Positions 22,634 to 31,863 of a stretch of DNA of 64,000 nt are shown one piece after another. Position 1 is the stretch's first letter. Each line of letters begins with the position of its first letter. Source of the DNA: Dactylosporangium aurantiacum (GTDB taxonomy: Bacteria > Actinomycetota > Actinomycetes > Mycobacteriales > Micromonosporaceae); the NCBI RefSeq assembly GCF_000716715.1, contig NZ_JNYJ01000012.1, positions 62,001 to 126,000 on the forward strand, written 5' to 3'. Under the pieces are notes generated by a model. It did not search any database and was not told where the DNA came from. It worked only from the letters and a program-made list of their open reading frames with translations. The position numbers and the translations under genes were made by a program.

Positions 22634-25600
22634 ATGCGCACGTCGGAGATCGGGTAGGCGGTGCCGAGCGCCTGGGCGAACAGCCCCACCCGCAGCTCCT
22701 CGATCATCCAGCGGATCTCGCGCAGCTGCGGGCTCATCGGCATGCTCGCCACCAGCTGGTCGTACTCGCGCTGGACCTCCTGCACGGTCAGCATCCGGTC
22801 GCGGTCGCGGGCGGTGTCCGTCGGCACCTTCTCCAGGCGCCGCTCGATGCCGCGCAGGTACCGCTCGATGTCCGGCAGGCGCTGCCAGCCGGTGTCGGTC
22901 ACGAAGCCGCGGTACACCAGCCGGCCCAGCTGCCCGCGCATGTCGGCCAGGGCGGGCAGCAGCAGCGGGTTCTTCGTGCGGGCGAGGCGCTGCTCGACGT
23001 CGTAGGAGGCGGCGAGGATCCGCCGCACGTTGCCGACGACGTCGAGGGTCAGGTCGACCATGTCCGCGCGGACCTTGTCGCGCAGCTTCGCGAACGCCTC
23101 GCCGTCCCACACCGGCCCGCCGGCGTCGGCCATGAGCTGGTCGACGGCGCACGCGGCGCAGTCGTCGAGCAGGTCGACGGCGTTGCGGTGCGGGTTGCGG
23201 CTCAGCGCGAGCTTCGCCTCGTTGGACAGCCGGCCCTGCACGAACTTCGCCGCCGGGGGCAGCGTGAGCAGCAGCAGGCGGCGGGTGCCGACCCACATCT
23301 CGTGCGCCTGCCGGGCGGGCAGGTCGAACGCCTTCACCGCGACCGACGTGCCCTCGTCGACGATCGCCGGGTACACGGTGATCGTGTGCCCGGCCACGGT
23401 CCGTGACAGGCTGCGCGGCAACGTGCCGAAGTCCCAGGTGGTGCTGCCGGACGTGGTGACCTCGGTCGCCGCCTCGGCGACCGTCTCCTGGACCTTCGGC
23501 GCCAGCCGGTCCCGCAGCTCGGGCAGGCTCTTGCTCTCGGCGAGGACCGCGCCGGCGTCGTCGACGACCCGAAACGACATCTTCAGGTGCTCCGGCACCC
23601 GGGTCAGGTCCCACGCGTCGCGGGGCACCGTCACGCCGGTCAGCCGGCGCAGCTCCCGCTCCAGCGCGTCCAGCAGGTGCCCGTCGCGGACCGGCATGCC
23701 GGCGAGCGCGTCGCGGGCCGTGTCGGGCGCCGGGACGAAGTTGCGGCGCAGCGCCTTCGGCAGCGACTTGATGAGGGCCGTGACGAGCTCCTCACGCAGG
23801 CCCGGCACCTGCCAGCTGAAGTCGGCGTCGCGGACCCGGCCGAGCAGCGGCAGCCCGATGTGGACGGTCACCCCGTCGGCGTCGGTGCCGGGCTCGAACT
23901 GGTACGTCAGCGCGAACCGCTGCCCGTCCTGGTCCCACGCGTCCGGGTACTGGTCCTTCGCGACGCCGCCGGCCCGGTCGTTGACCAGCATCGCCGGGTC
24001 GAAGGTGAGCAGGTCGGGCTGCTCCCGGCGGGTCTGCTTCCACCAGCTGTCGAAGTGCCGGCCGGAGACGACGTCCTCGCCGATGCGCTTGTCGTAGAAC
24101 TCGAACAGCGTCTCGTCGTCGACGAGGATGTCGCGGCGGCGGGCCCGGTGCTCGAGCTCCTCGACCTCCTCCAGCAGCCGCCGGTTCTCGGCGAAGAACG
24201 CGTGGTGGGTGTCCCAGTCGCCCTCGACCAGCGCGTGGCGGATGAACAGCTCCCGCGACAGCGCCGGGTCGATCCGGCCGTAGTTGACCTTGCGGGAGCT
24301 GACGATCGGCACGCCGTACAGCGTGACCTTCTCCATCGCCATCACCGCCGCCGGCTTCTTCTCCCAGTGCGGCTCGCTGTAGGTGCGTTTCACGAGGTGC
24401 TGGGCGAGCGGCTCGATCCACTCCGGCTCGATGCGGGCCGCGACCCGCGCCCACAGCCGGGTCGTCTCCACCAGCTCCGCCGCCATCACCCAGCGGGGCG
24501 TCTTGCGGAACAGCGCCGAGCCGGGGAACACCGCGAACTTGGCGCCCCGCGCGCCGAGGTACTCGCTCTTCTCCGGGTCCTTCAACCCGACGTGCGACAG
24601 CAGGCCGGCCAGCAGCGACACGTGGATGTTGTACGGCGCCGCCGGCTCCTCGTTCGGCACCACGTCCATGCCGCGCAGTACCGAACGCAGCTGGCTGTAG
24701 ATGTCCTGCCACTCGCGGACCCGCAGGTAGTTGAGGAACTCGGCCCGGCACAGCTTCCGGAACTGGTTGCTGGACAGCTCCTTCTGCTTCTCCTGCAGGT
24801 AGTTCCACAGGTTGACGTAGCCGAGGAAGTCGGAGTCCTTGTCGGCGAACCGGGCGTGCTGCTGCTGCGCCTGCGCCTGCTTGTCGACCGGGCGCTCGCG
24901 CGGGTCCTGGATCGACAGCGCGGCGGTGATGACCATGACCTCGCGGACGCAGCCGTTGCGCTCGGCCTCCAGCACCATCCGGGCCAGGCGCGGGTCGACC
25001 GGCAGCTGCGACAGCCGCCGGCCGAGGGCGGTGAGCCGCTGCCCGCTCTCCAGCGCGCCGAGCTCCTCCAGCAGCTGCACGCCCGCGGTGACGTTGCGCC
25101 GGTCCGGCGGGTCGATGAACGGGAACGCGGCCAGGTCGCCGAGGCCGAGCGAGATCATCTGCAGGATGACGGACGCGAGGTTGGTCCGCAGGATCTCCGG
25201 GTCGGTGAACTCCGGCCGGCTGTCGAAGTCCTCCTCGCTGTACAGCCGGATGCACACACCGTCGGAGGTGCGGCCGCAGCGGCCCTTGCGCTGGTTCGCC
25301 GAGGCCTGGGACACCGGCTCGATCGGCAGGCGCTGCACCTTCAGGCGGTGGCTGTACCGGGAGATGCGCGCGGTGCCCGGGTCGATCACGTACTTGATGC
25401 CCGGCACCGTCAGCGACGTCTCCGCGACGTTCGTGGCGAGCACGACCCGGCGGCCCGGGTGCGGCTGGAACACCCGGTGCTGCTCGGCGAACGACAGCCG
25501 GGCGAACAGCGGCAGGATCTCGGTGTTGCGCAGGTCGAGCTTCGCGAGGGCGTCGGCGGTGTCGCGGATCTCCCGCTCGCCGCTGAGGAACACCAGGATG

Positions 25601-26637
25601 TCGCCGGGGCCCTCGGCCTGCAGCTCCTCGACGGCGTCGCAGATCGCGTCGGTCTGGTCCCGCTCCTCCTCGCCCTCGTCGGGCGCCTCGATCGGGCGGT
25701 AGCGGACCTCGACCGGGTACGTGCGGCCGGACACCTCGATGATCGGGGCGTCGCCGAAGTGCCGGGAGAACCGCTCCGGGTCGATGGTCGCCGAGGTGAT
25801 GATCACCTTGAGGTCGGGCCGCCGGGGCAGCAGCTGCTTGAGGTACCCGAGCAGGAAGTCGATGTTGAGGCTGCGCTCGTGCGCCTCGTCGATGATGAGC
25901 GTGTCGTACTGCCGCAGGAGGCGGTCCTGCTGCATCTCGGCGAGCAGGATGCCGTCCGTCATGACCTTGACCATCGTCTGGTCGCCGGACTGGTCGGAGA
26001 AGCGGACCTTGAAACCGACGATCGCGCCGAGCTCGGTGCCCAGCTCCTCCGCGACGCGCTCCGCCACGGTCCGCGCCGCGATGCGCCGCGGCTGCGTGTG
26101 CCCGATCTGGCCGGTGACGCCGCGGCCCAGTTCGAGACAGATCTTCGGTAGCTGGGTCGTCTTGCCCGACCCCGTCTCACCGGCGACGATCACCACCTGG
26201 TGGTCGCGGATCGCGGCGAGGATGTCGTCCTTGCGCTGGCTGACCGGCAGCTGCTCCGGGTAGGTGACCGCCGGCATGCCCGCGCGGCGGGCCGCGACCC
26301 GCTGCTCGGCGCGCTCCACGTCGGCGCGGATCGCCTCGGCGATCGCCTGCGCGTGCGGGGACTTCTTCGCCCCGTCGATCCGCCGGCGCAGCCGGTGCTG
26401 GTCCTGCGGCATCAGCCCGCTCAGGCGGGCGCGCAGCTCGCGCAGGACGGCGAGGTCCGGGCCGTCGGGGCGCTCCTGGGCGGTGGCCTGCTCCCGGCGG
26501 GGTCGCCGGTTCGGCCCTTTTCCACTCCTCCGGCCGGCTGTGTCTCTGGCCGAGTCGGCTTTCGCTCGGTCGTCGGCGGGCCCGTCGCCCTCGCTGCGGG
26601 GCTCGGCCTGGCTGGAGGGCTGGGGCACGTCAGACAT
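22603..26637 (-). CDS. hrpA: DEAH-box ATP-dependent RNA helicase HrpA
   Basis: The 1344-residue helicase unwinds RNA with ATP and matches the large bacterial HrpA proteins (about 1300 residues). A charged Ala/Arg/Pro N-terminus precedes the motor: Walker A GETGSGKTTQLPKI near residue 151, DEAH in IIDEAHERSLNIDF near 247, SATIDPERFSRHF, the arginine-finger motif QRKGRCGRTSDGVC, then the helicase-associated, OB-fold and DUF3418 parts that are specific to HrpA. The inner ATG at 26637 (MSDVPQPSS) is preferred to 26658. Single gene; 31-base overlap with the MFS gene. Confidence 0.95.
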   Translation of the reverse strand: MSDVPQPSSQAEPRSEGDGPADDRAKADSARDTAGRRSGKGPNRRPRREQATAQERPDGPDLAVLRELRARLSGLMPQDQHRLRRRIDGAKKSPHAQAIAEAIRADVERAEQRVAARRAGMPAVTYPEQLPVSQRKDDILAAIRDHQVVIVAGETGSGKTTQLPKICLELGRGVTGQIGHTQPRRIAARTVAERVAEELGTELGAIVGFKVRFSDQSGDQTMVKVMTDGILLAEMQQDRLLRQYDTLIIDEAHERSLNIDFLLGYLKQLLPRRPDLKVIITSATIDPERFSRHFGDAPIIEVSGRTYPVEVRYRPIEAPDEGEEERDQTDAICDAVEELQAEGPGDILVFLSGEREIRDTADALAKLDLRNTEILPLFARLSFAEQHRVFQPHPGRRVVLATNVAETSLTVPGIKYVIDPGTARISRYSHRLKVQRLPIEPVSQASANQRKGRCGRTSDGVCIRLYSEEDFDSRPEFTDPEILRTNLASVILQMISLGLGDLAAFPFIDPPDRRNVTAGVQLLEELGALESGQRLTALGRRLSQLPVDPRLARMVLEAERNGCVREVMVITAALSIQDPRERPVDKQAQAQQQHARFADKDSDFLGYVNLWNYLQEKQKELSSNQFRKLCRAEFLNYLRVREWQDIYSQLRSVLRGMDVVPNEEPAAPYNIHVSLLAGLLSHVGLKDPEKSEYLGARGAKFAVFPGSALFRKTPRWVMAAELVETTRLWARVAARIEPEWIEPLAQHLVKRTYSEPHWEKKPAAVMAMEKVTLYGVPIVSSRKVNYGRIDPALSRELFIRHALVEGDWDTHHAFFAENRRLLEEVEELEHRARRRDILVDDETLFEFYDKRIGEDVVSGRHFDSWWKQTRREQPDLLTFDPAMLVNDRAGGVAKDQYPDAWDQDGQRFALTYQFEPGTDADGVTVHIGLPLLGRVRDADFSWQVPGLREELVTALIKSLPKALRRNFVPAPDTARDALAGMPVRDGHLLDALERELRRLTGVTVPRDAWDLTRVPEHLKMSFRVVDDAGAVLAESKSLPELRDRLAPKVQETVAEAATEVTTSGSTTWDFGTLPRSLSRTVAGHTITVYPAIVDEGTSVAVKAFDLPARQAHEMWVGTRRLLLLTLPPAAKFVQGRLSNEAKLALSRNPHRNAVDLLDDCAACAVDQLMADAGGPVWDGEAFAKLRDKVRADMVDLTLDVVGNVRRILAASYDVEQRLARTKNPLLLPALADMRGQLGRLVYRGFVTDTGWQRLPDIERYLRGIERRLEKVPTDTARDRDRMLTVQEVQREYDQLVASMPMSPQLREIRWMIEELRVGLFAQALGTAYPISDVRIYRAMDALPD

Positions 26638-26765
26638 AACGCTCGCAAGGATAGGCACGCGTCGCCGTGATTGCCCGGTGATTTTCCGCTCCCCGCACCC
26701 GGCGGACGGCCACCGGCCGGGCGGCCGTTCGGCAGATGGTCACTGCTGCCACTACCGTCACAATC

Positions 26766-27446
26766 ATGCCCTCCCCGAGCAGACCCGCCGAGCCCGCGAA
26801 GCCCCGGCCGCCGAAGGCGCTGGAGCTGGCGACCGTCGACGAGGACGATCTCCGCGACGAAGGCACCTTCACCGGGCTCGGCTTCTACGACCTGGAGCTG
26901 ACCGGGCGGTCGGCCAAGGGCGCCGAGTTCCGCCAGTGCCGCTTCAACCGTACCGACCTGAGCGGCACGGCGTTCGTCAAGGTGTCGCTGACCGACTGCC
27001 TGGTCGAGCGCTCGAACTTCGCCAACCTGCACGGTGACCAGTCCACGCTGCTGCGGGTGGCGTTCCGGGACTCGCGGCTGACCTGCCTGCAGTGGCTCGA
27101 CGGCGTCCTGCGCGACGTGACGCTGCGCGACTGCCGGATCGACCTGTCGGCGTTCCGCGCGACGAAGTTCGCCGCGGTCGCGTTCGAGGACTGCAACCTC
27201 GCCGGCGCCGACTTCACCGGCGCCGACCTGACCGGCGCCACCTTCACCCGCTGCGACCTGACCGGCGCCCAGTTCTCCGCCGCGACCATGACCGGCACCC
27301 GCCTGGACCAGTGCGACCTGTCCGGCGTCGCCGGCGTGACCAGCCTCGCCGGCGCCACCGTCAGCACCGCCGACCTGGTCACGCTGTCACACACCCTGGC
27401 CGCCGCCCTGGGCATCACGATCGCGGACACCCCCGGCGCTGCGTAG
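26766..27446 (+). CDS. Pentapeptide-repeat protein
   Basis: The 226-residue protein folds into a right-handed quadrilateral beta helix built of A(D/N)LXX-type pentapeptides: FRQCRFNRTDLSGTAFVKVS, NLAGADFTGADLTGATFTRC, DLTGAQFSAATMTGTRLDQC. Four-sided turns with a central Leu/Phe are evident from about residue 40 to 195. Some members mimic DNA and protect gyrase from quinolones, but many have unknown roles and I cannot assign one. The ATG at 26766 was chosen; the short Pro/Ala leader is not part of the fold. It diverges from hrpA. Confidence 0.85.
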   Translation: MPSPSRPAEPAKPRPPKALELATVDEDDLRDEGTFTGLGFYDLELTGRSAKGAEFRQCRFNRTDLSGTAFVKVSLTDCLVERSNFANLHGDQSTLLRVAFRDSRLTCLQWLDGVLRDVTLRDCRIDLSAFRATKFAAVAFEDCNLAGADFTGADLTGATFTRCDLTGAQFSAATMTGTRLDQCDLSGVAGVTSLAGATVSTADLVTLSHTLAAALGITIADTPGAA

Positions 27447-27462
27447 CCCGGCTACCGCCGGC

Positions 27463-28344
27463 TCAGTGGGCGAACTCGTGGCCGAGGTCGTGGATGGTCT
27501 CCGCGACGCTGGCTCGCTGGAGCCAGGTGACGAGCCGAACCTCATCGGTGCACCCGGCGATCAGGGCCCGGTATTCGTCGGGAACCGCGATGTTGCGAGC
27601 CTGGAGCACCAGCAGCACGGCCATGGCCTCGCCCTCGGCCTTTCCCTCGGTCTTTCCTTCATCGAAGTACCGGCGGGCGAAGTCGCTCTGGTATCGGTAG
27701 CTCGTGGTGGTCATCAGCGCCTCCAGGCGGTCCCGGGCTGCCGCCGGCAGCACGGTAAATACGAGGTCAGTGTACATCTTGGCGTGTTCATGATCGATGA
27801 CGTCGAGGCCCGTGAGCAGGGCCTCGAAGATCGGCTGGGGGTCCGGCTCGCCGCCGTGTGCGAGGGCGGACAGGACCGCCAGCTCCGGGTTGCGCCGGGC
27901 CGTGTCGAGGTCGGTCACGACCGGTACCTGGTCCGGTCCGATGGTTACCGGCGTCACCACTGAGCCCGGCGGGCCGATCCTGATCGGCGCCGAGGACCAG
28001 CGGGCTACGGACCGTGCGGGGCACATGACGAGCAGCACGACGGGGCACTCCAGGCGTGCGTGCAGCGTCGCCACGTATACAGGCCAGCTGCGACGCTTGC
28101 GTACGTCGGCCCGGAGTTGGACCTCGACGACGACCGCCAGGACCGTCGCGCTCCCGCGACGCAGCGTGACCACCGCATCGGCCCGGTACTCGGTGGGAGA
28201 CACGTTGGTGAAGTCGCCGGGAGACGCCCGGGCCTCGTCGAAGTCGGGCACCGTGACCTTCGAAGGGCCGTCCAGGAGCTCGGCGGCCAGCGTAGGTCTC
28301 TCCCGCACCATCTGGATGAGCATCTCGTGCAGCTGTGTCGGCAT
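27463..28344 (-). CDS. Rpn/PD-(D/E)XK-type nuclease family protein
   Basis: The 293-residue protein is of the Rpn/transposase-31-like group common in actinomycetes. The nuclease core is visible as ADAVVTLRRGSATVLAVVVEVQ (Asp, then E-x-Q in place of E-x-K) followed by KRRSWPVYVATLHARLECPVVLLVM, and the C-terminus carries the usual helical tail SDFARRYFDEGKTEGKAEGEA with charged repeats. Family members promote recombination or DNA cleavage; here no transposon ends are seen around it, so it is best regarded as a stand-alone gene. Codon use is slightly less GC-rich at third positions than neighbours, hinting at transfer. Convergent with the pentapeptide gene. Confidence 0.75.
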   Translation of the reverse strand: MPTQLHEMLIQMVRERPTLAAELLDGPSKVTVPDFDEARASPGDFTNVSPTEYRADAVVTLRRGSATVLAVVVEVQLRADVRKRRSWPVYVATLHARLECPVVLLVMCPARSVARWSSAPIRIGPPGSVVTPVTIGPDQVPVVTDLDTARRNPELAVLSALAHGGEPDPQPIFEALLTGLDVIDHEHAKMYTDLVFTVLPAAARDRLEALMTTTSYRYQSDFARRYFDEGKTEGKAEGEAMAVLLVLQARNIAVPDEYRALIAGCTDEVRLVTWLQRASVAETIHDLGHEFAH

Positions 28345-28461
28345 GGTGTCGCAGCCTATCGAGGAACCTCACGATCCGCTAATCGCGTGGTCACGCTGCG
28401 TATAGACTTCTGGACCGAAGTTGGCCGGGTTCGGGGTCGGCACGGCGGGTAGTGCCGGTCG

Positions 28462-28989
28462 GTGACCGGATCGCAGACCGCCGCGGTCGACTGGGCGGCC
28501 CGCCGGCTGGTCGTCGAGGCCGGGGACTCGTTCGACGACACCGTCGCCGCGTACGAGGCGGCCGTCCCGCCGTACCCGGCCGAGCGGATCGAGCGGCTCG
28601 CCGCCGAGGGCGCCGGCTGGACGGAGGTCCTCGACCTGACCGGCGACGCCGCCCCGCACGACTTCCTGATCTACTGGAAGATCGCCGCCGACGGCATCAT
28701 GCGCCTCGCCGGAGACACCGCCCGGTGCGCCGCGTACCTCATGGGCAACCACACGATCGCCGAGCGCATGTACCGCCACGATCCAACCACGATGCTCTAC
28801 GCCCCGCTGCGCACCGTCATCACGCAGTCACCGGGCGGGCCGGTGCTGTTCGCGACGGACCAGCCCAGCCTGCAGTTCGCCTCGCTCGGGGTGCCGGAGA
28901 TCGCGGCGGTCGGCGTCGAGCTGGACCGGAAGCTGGCGGCCCTGCTCGACGCGCTGCGCCTGCCGGTGCCCGCCGGTCTGACGGGGTGA
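28462..28989 (+). CDS. DUF302-like conserved protein
   Basis: The 175-residue soluble protein shows a central FLIYWKIAADGIMRLAG strand-helix, AAYLMGNHTIAERMYRHDPTTMLYAPLRTVI and then FATDQPSLQFASLGVPEIAAVG, with a final helix VELDRKLAALLDALRLPVP. This pattern (WKID...G...YLxGN...AexMyrhDP...yaPLR) is that of DUF302-fold proteins in actinomycetes, whose role is not established. It starts with a GTG at 28462, 12 bases after GGGTAGTG, and converges with ung 11 bases past its stop. Confidence 0.65.
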   Translation: MTGSQTAAVDWAARRLVVEAGDSFDDTVAAYEAAVPPYPAERIERLAAEGAGWTEVLDLTGDAAPHDFLIYWKIAADGIMRLAGDTARCAAYLMGNHTIAERMYRHDPTTMLYAPLRTVITQSPGGPVLFATDQPSLQFASLGVPEIAAVGVELDRKLAALLDALRLPVPAGLTG

Positions 28990-29000
28990 CCCGCTCGGCC

Positions 29001-29708
29001 TCAGTGCCGCGGCATCGCCGGTGACCAGCGCACCGGCAGGGTCCCGGCGGCGGTGAGGGCGGCGTTGATCCGGCTGAACGGCCGGCTGCCGAGGAACCCG
29101 GTCGGGTTCATCGGGCTGGGGTGCCCCGCCCGCAGCACGACGTGCCGGTCGTTGGTCACCAGCGGCGCCTTCGCCTTCGCCGCCGCGCCCCACAGCACGA
29201 ACACCACCCGCTCCGCCTTCGCGTTCAGCGCCCGGATCGTGGCGTCGGTGATGTTCTCCCAGCCGCGCCCCTTGTGCGAGTTCGGCGTGCCGGCCCGGAC
29301 CGTGAGCACCGCGTTGAGCAGCATGACCCCCTGCCGGCACCACGGGGTCAGGTCACCCGACGGCGGCGGGTCGACCCCCAGGTCGTCGCGCATCTCGCGG
29401 TACACGTTGACCAGCGACGGCGGCACCGCGACCCCCTGCGGCACGCTGAAGCTCAGCCCGTGCGCCTGCCCCGCCTTGATGTACGGGTCCTGCCCGAGGA
29501 TCAGCACCCGCGTGCTCGCCAGCGGCGACAACCGGTACGCGGCGTAGATGTCCTGCTTGCGCGGGTACACCGTGGCCGTCCTGTACTCCTCGACCACGAA
29601 CGACGACAGCGCCGCGACGACCGCGGGGTCGACGAACGGCGTGACCGCCTCCCGCCAGTCGTCGGGCATGAAGTCCAGGAGGTACACCGGCTTCGTCGAT
29701 GCGGTCAT
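29001..29708 (-). CDS. ung: Uracil-DNA glycosylase, family 1
   Basis: The 235-residue base-excision repair enzyme removes uracil from DNA. Motif A is present as ILGQDPYIKAGQAHGLSFSV with the catalytic Asp; the position after GQDPY, normally His, is Ile, and the following GP is KA. Motif B is intact: HPSPMNPTGFLGSRPFSRIN with the catalytic His. The middle LLNAVLTVRAGTPNSHKGRGWENI is typical of the family. The length is normal, and the N-terminal PDDWREAVTPFV segment matches other Ung proteins. Divergent from the flavohaemoglobin gene with only 60 bases between. Confidence 0.9.
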   Translation of the reverse strand: MTASTKPVYLLDFMPDDWREAVTPFVDPAVVAALSSFVVEEYRTATVYPRKQDIYAAYRLSPLASTRVLILGQDPYIKAGQAHGLSFSVPQGVAVPPSLVNVYREMRDDLGVDPPPSGDLTPWCRQGVMLLNAVLTVRAGTPNSHKGRGWENITDATIRALNAKAERVVFVLWGAAAKAKAPLVTNDRHVVLRAGHPSPMNPTGFLGSRPFSRINAALTAAGTLPVRWSPAMPRH

Positions 29709-29768
29709 GGCCGCAATCTATCGTCCCTCCCGGCCGCGCATAGCCCCCGCCGACGGGGGTAGCGACGC

Positions 29769-31007
29769 GTGGTGACCGGTTCAGCGCTCAGCCCACGCAC
29801 GGTCCGCACGGTCAAGGCGACCGCGCCGGTCCTGAGGGAGCGTGGGCTGGAGATCACCAGGCGGATGTACGAGATCCTGTTCCAGGACGAGGAGATCAAG
29901 AGCCTGTTCAACCAGTCCCACCACGGACGGTCGGGCAGCCAGCCGCGCTCGCTGGCCGGGGCGATCCACGCGTACGCCGACAACATCGACCACCTCGACG
30001 AGTGCCGGCCGATGATCGAGCGGATCGCGCAGAAGCACACCAGCCTCCACATCCGGCCCGAGCAGTACCCCGCGGTCGGTCGGGCGTTGATCGGCGCGCT
30101 GCGGGACGTGCTTGACCAGGCCGCCACCGACGAGGTGATCGAGGCGTGGACGCAGGCGTACGACTTCCTCGCCGACGTCCTGACGCGCCGGGAGCGCGAC
30201 ATCTACGACCGGAACACCCGTACCCCCGGCGGCTGGGTGGGGTGGCGCGACTTCACCGTCGACCGGGTCGTCCCGGAGAGCCAGATCATCAAGTCCTTCT
30301 ACCTGCGCCCGAGCGACGCCGGCCCGGTGATGGCGTTCCGGCCGGGCCAGTACCTGACGGTCCGGCTCGGCGTCCCCGGCCAGGAGCCGGTCGTGCGCAA
30401 CTACACCGTCTCGTGCGCACCCGGCCGCGACCACTACCGCATCACGGTGAAGCGGGAGGACCCCGGCGAGGACGCGCCGTACGCGCCACCCGGCGTCGCG
30501 TCGAGCTACCTGCACGAGGAGGTCGGCCCCGGCGACGTGATCCAGGTCAGCGCGCCGGCCGGCGACTTCTTCCTCGACGAGACCTCCCGCCGGCCCTTGG
30601 TCCTGCTCAGCGGCGGCGTCGGCCTCACGCCGATGGTCTGCGTGCTGGAGCACCTGGTCGAGCGCGGTACACCACCCGAGACCTGGTTCGTGCACGCCGC
30701 GCTCGGCGGCCGCCAGCACGCCATGCGCCAGCACGTCCGCGACCTCGCCGCCACCGGGCCGATCCACCCCGTCGTGTTCTACGAGCACCCGGCGCCCGAG
30801 GACGTCCGCGGCCGCGACTACGACCTGCCCGGCAGGGTCACGATGGACTGGCTCAAGAGCGCCGTCCCGGTCGCCGACGCCGACTTCTACTTCTGCGGCC
30901 CGCGCGGCTTCATGCGCATGCTCGCCATCGGCCTGCGCGCCCTGGACGTGCCCGACGAGCGCATCCACTTCGAGTTCTTCGGCCCGGCGGAGGCCCTGTA
31001 CGCCTGA
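29769..31007 (+). CDS. hmp: Flavohaemoglobin (nitric oxide dioxygenase)
   Basis: The 412-residue protein converts NO to nitrate with O2 and NAD(P)H. The globin domain (residues 1-150) has the distal helix RRMYEILFQDEEIKSLFNQS and the proximal His in AQKHTSLHI. The ferredoxin-reductase-like FAD domain (155-270) has FRPGQYLTVRL and VVRNYTVSCAPG. The NAD domain has LLSGGVGLTPMVCVLEHL and FYFCGPRGFMRMLAIGL. Length and order match the Hmp family. The start is GTG at 29769, or the adjacent in-frame GTG at 29772. No clear NsrR palindrome was found in the short divergent spacer shared with ung. Confidence 0.93.
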   Translation: MVTGSALSPRTVRTVKATAPVLRERGLEITRRMYEILFQDEEIKSLFNQSHHGRSGSQPRSLAGAIHAYADNIDHLDECRPMIERIAQKHTSLHIRPEQYPAVGRALIGALRDVLDQAATDEVIEAWTQAYDFLADVLTRRERDIYDRNTRTPGGWVGWRDFTVDRVVPESQIIKSFYLRPSDAGPVMAFRPGQYLTVRLGVPGQEPVVRNYTVSCAPGRDHYRITVKREDPGEDAPYAPPGVASSYLHEEVGPGDVIQVSAPAGDFFLDETSRRPLVLLSGGVGLTPMVCVLEHLVERGTPPETWFVHAALGGRQHAMRQHVRDLAATGPIHPVVFYEHPAPEDVRGRDYDLPGRVTMDWLKSAVPVADADFYFCGPRGFMRMLAIGLRALDVPDERIHFEFFGPAEALYA

Positions 31008-31009
31008 AC

Positions 31010-31257
31010 ACCGCGGCGGTCCCGTCGTCGCGATCGGGCACGTCCGCACGCCCGCCGACGAGGTCGATCTGGTGCCGGAGCGCGACGACGGCGACGTCAT
31101 CGCGCGGGTGGACGGTCATTCCCTGCGCGGCAGCCGGGCGTTGCGGGCAAGGCTGGGCACCCGGCTGCTCACCGCCGTCGTGCTGTATACGGGCGCGTTC
31201 ACGTACGTCCATGATGACGGGACCCTCGTCATGCCGCTCGACACACTCTGGCGGTAG
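31010..31257 (+). pseudogene. C-terminal remnant of a DUF4143-type ATPase
   Basis: The frame from about 31010 to TAG 31255-31257 encodes RTPADEVDLVPERDDG, then SLRGSRALRARLG with TAVVLYTG and a final LVMPLDTLWR. This is the usual last 60-70 residues of the AAA-type, DUF4143-containing ATPases of actinomycetes, which end with ..RGL..LxxRLG..F..VVLYTG...LPxxxLW. The ATPase part and DUF4143 core are absent; the sequence joins directly to the flavohaemoglobin stop. No start codon with a ribosome site is evident. The call rests on pattern memory, not alignment. Confidence 0.5.
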
Positions 31258-31269
31258 CGACGTCCCGCC

Positions 31270-31863
31270 TCACCAGCCTCTGGCGCGCCACTCGGGGAGG
31301 GATGGGCGCTCGGCGCCGAGGGTGGAGTCCTTGCCGTGGCCCGGGTGGAACTGCGTCTCGTCCGGGTAACGGTCGAAGATCTTCGTCGACACGTCGTTGA
31401 TCAGGGACTCGAAGTTGGCCTTATCGCCCCAGGTGTTGCCCACCCCGCCGGGGAACAGGGCGTCCCCGGTCCAGAGGTGGCCGTCGTGGTACAGGGCGAT
31501 CGACCCCGGTGTGTGCCCGACCAGGTGGATCACGGTCAGCTGGCAGTCGCCCAGGGGAAGGGTGTCGCCGTCGGCGATGGTGCCCGTGACGACGGGGATC
31601 TGCGGGGCGTCGGCGGCGTGGGCCAGTGACGCCGCGCCCGTGGCCGCCACCACCTCCTCCAGCGCCATCCAGTGGTCCTGGTGCCGGTGCGTGGTGACCA
31701 CGGTCGAGATGCCGCCGGGGGAGGAGTCGATCAGCTGGAGCAGCCGCTCGGCGTCGTTGGCGGCGTCGATCAGCAGGCCCTCGCCGGTGCCCGTGCACCG
31801 GAGCAGATAGGCGTTGTTGTCCATCGGCCCGACGGACAGCTTCGTGAACGTGATGTCGCTCAT
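31270..31863 (-). CDS. MBL-fold metallohydrolase (glyoxalase II-like)
   Basis: The 197-residue metallo-beta-lactamase-fold hydrolase has the metal-binding signature TTHRHQDHW, a third ligand His in HLVGHTPGSIALY, the Asp in WTGDALFPG and the final His in FHPGHGKDS. N-terminal MDNNAYLLRC is typical of glyoxalase-II-like enzymes. The substrate is unknown, probably a thioester or small ester in the cytoplasm. The gene is transcribed after the mycothiol-dependent enzyme gene upstream, across an 85-bp repeat element, so the two may form an operon; a mycothiol-linked role would suit both, but this is inference. Confidence 0.9.
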   Translation of the reverse strand: MSDITFTKLSVGPMDNNAYLLRCTGTGEGLLIDAANDAERLLQLIDSSPGGISTVVTTHRHQDHWMALEEVVAATGAASLAHAADAPQIPVVTGTIADGDTLPLGDCQLTVIHLVGHTPGSIALYHDGHLWTGDALFPGGVGNTWGDKANFESLINDVSTKIFDRYPDETQFHPGHGKDSTLGAERPSLPEWRARGW

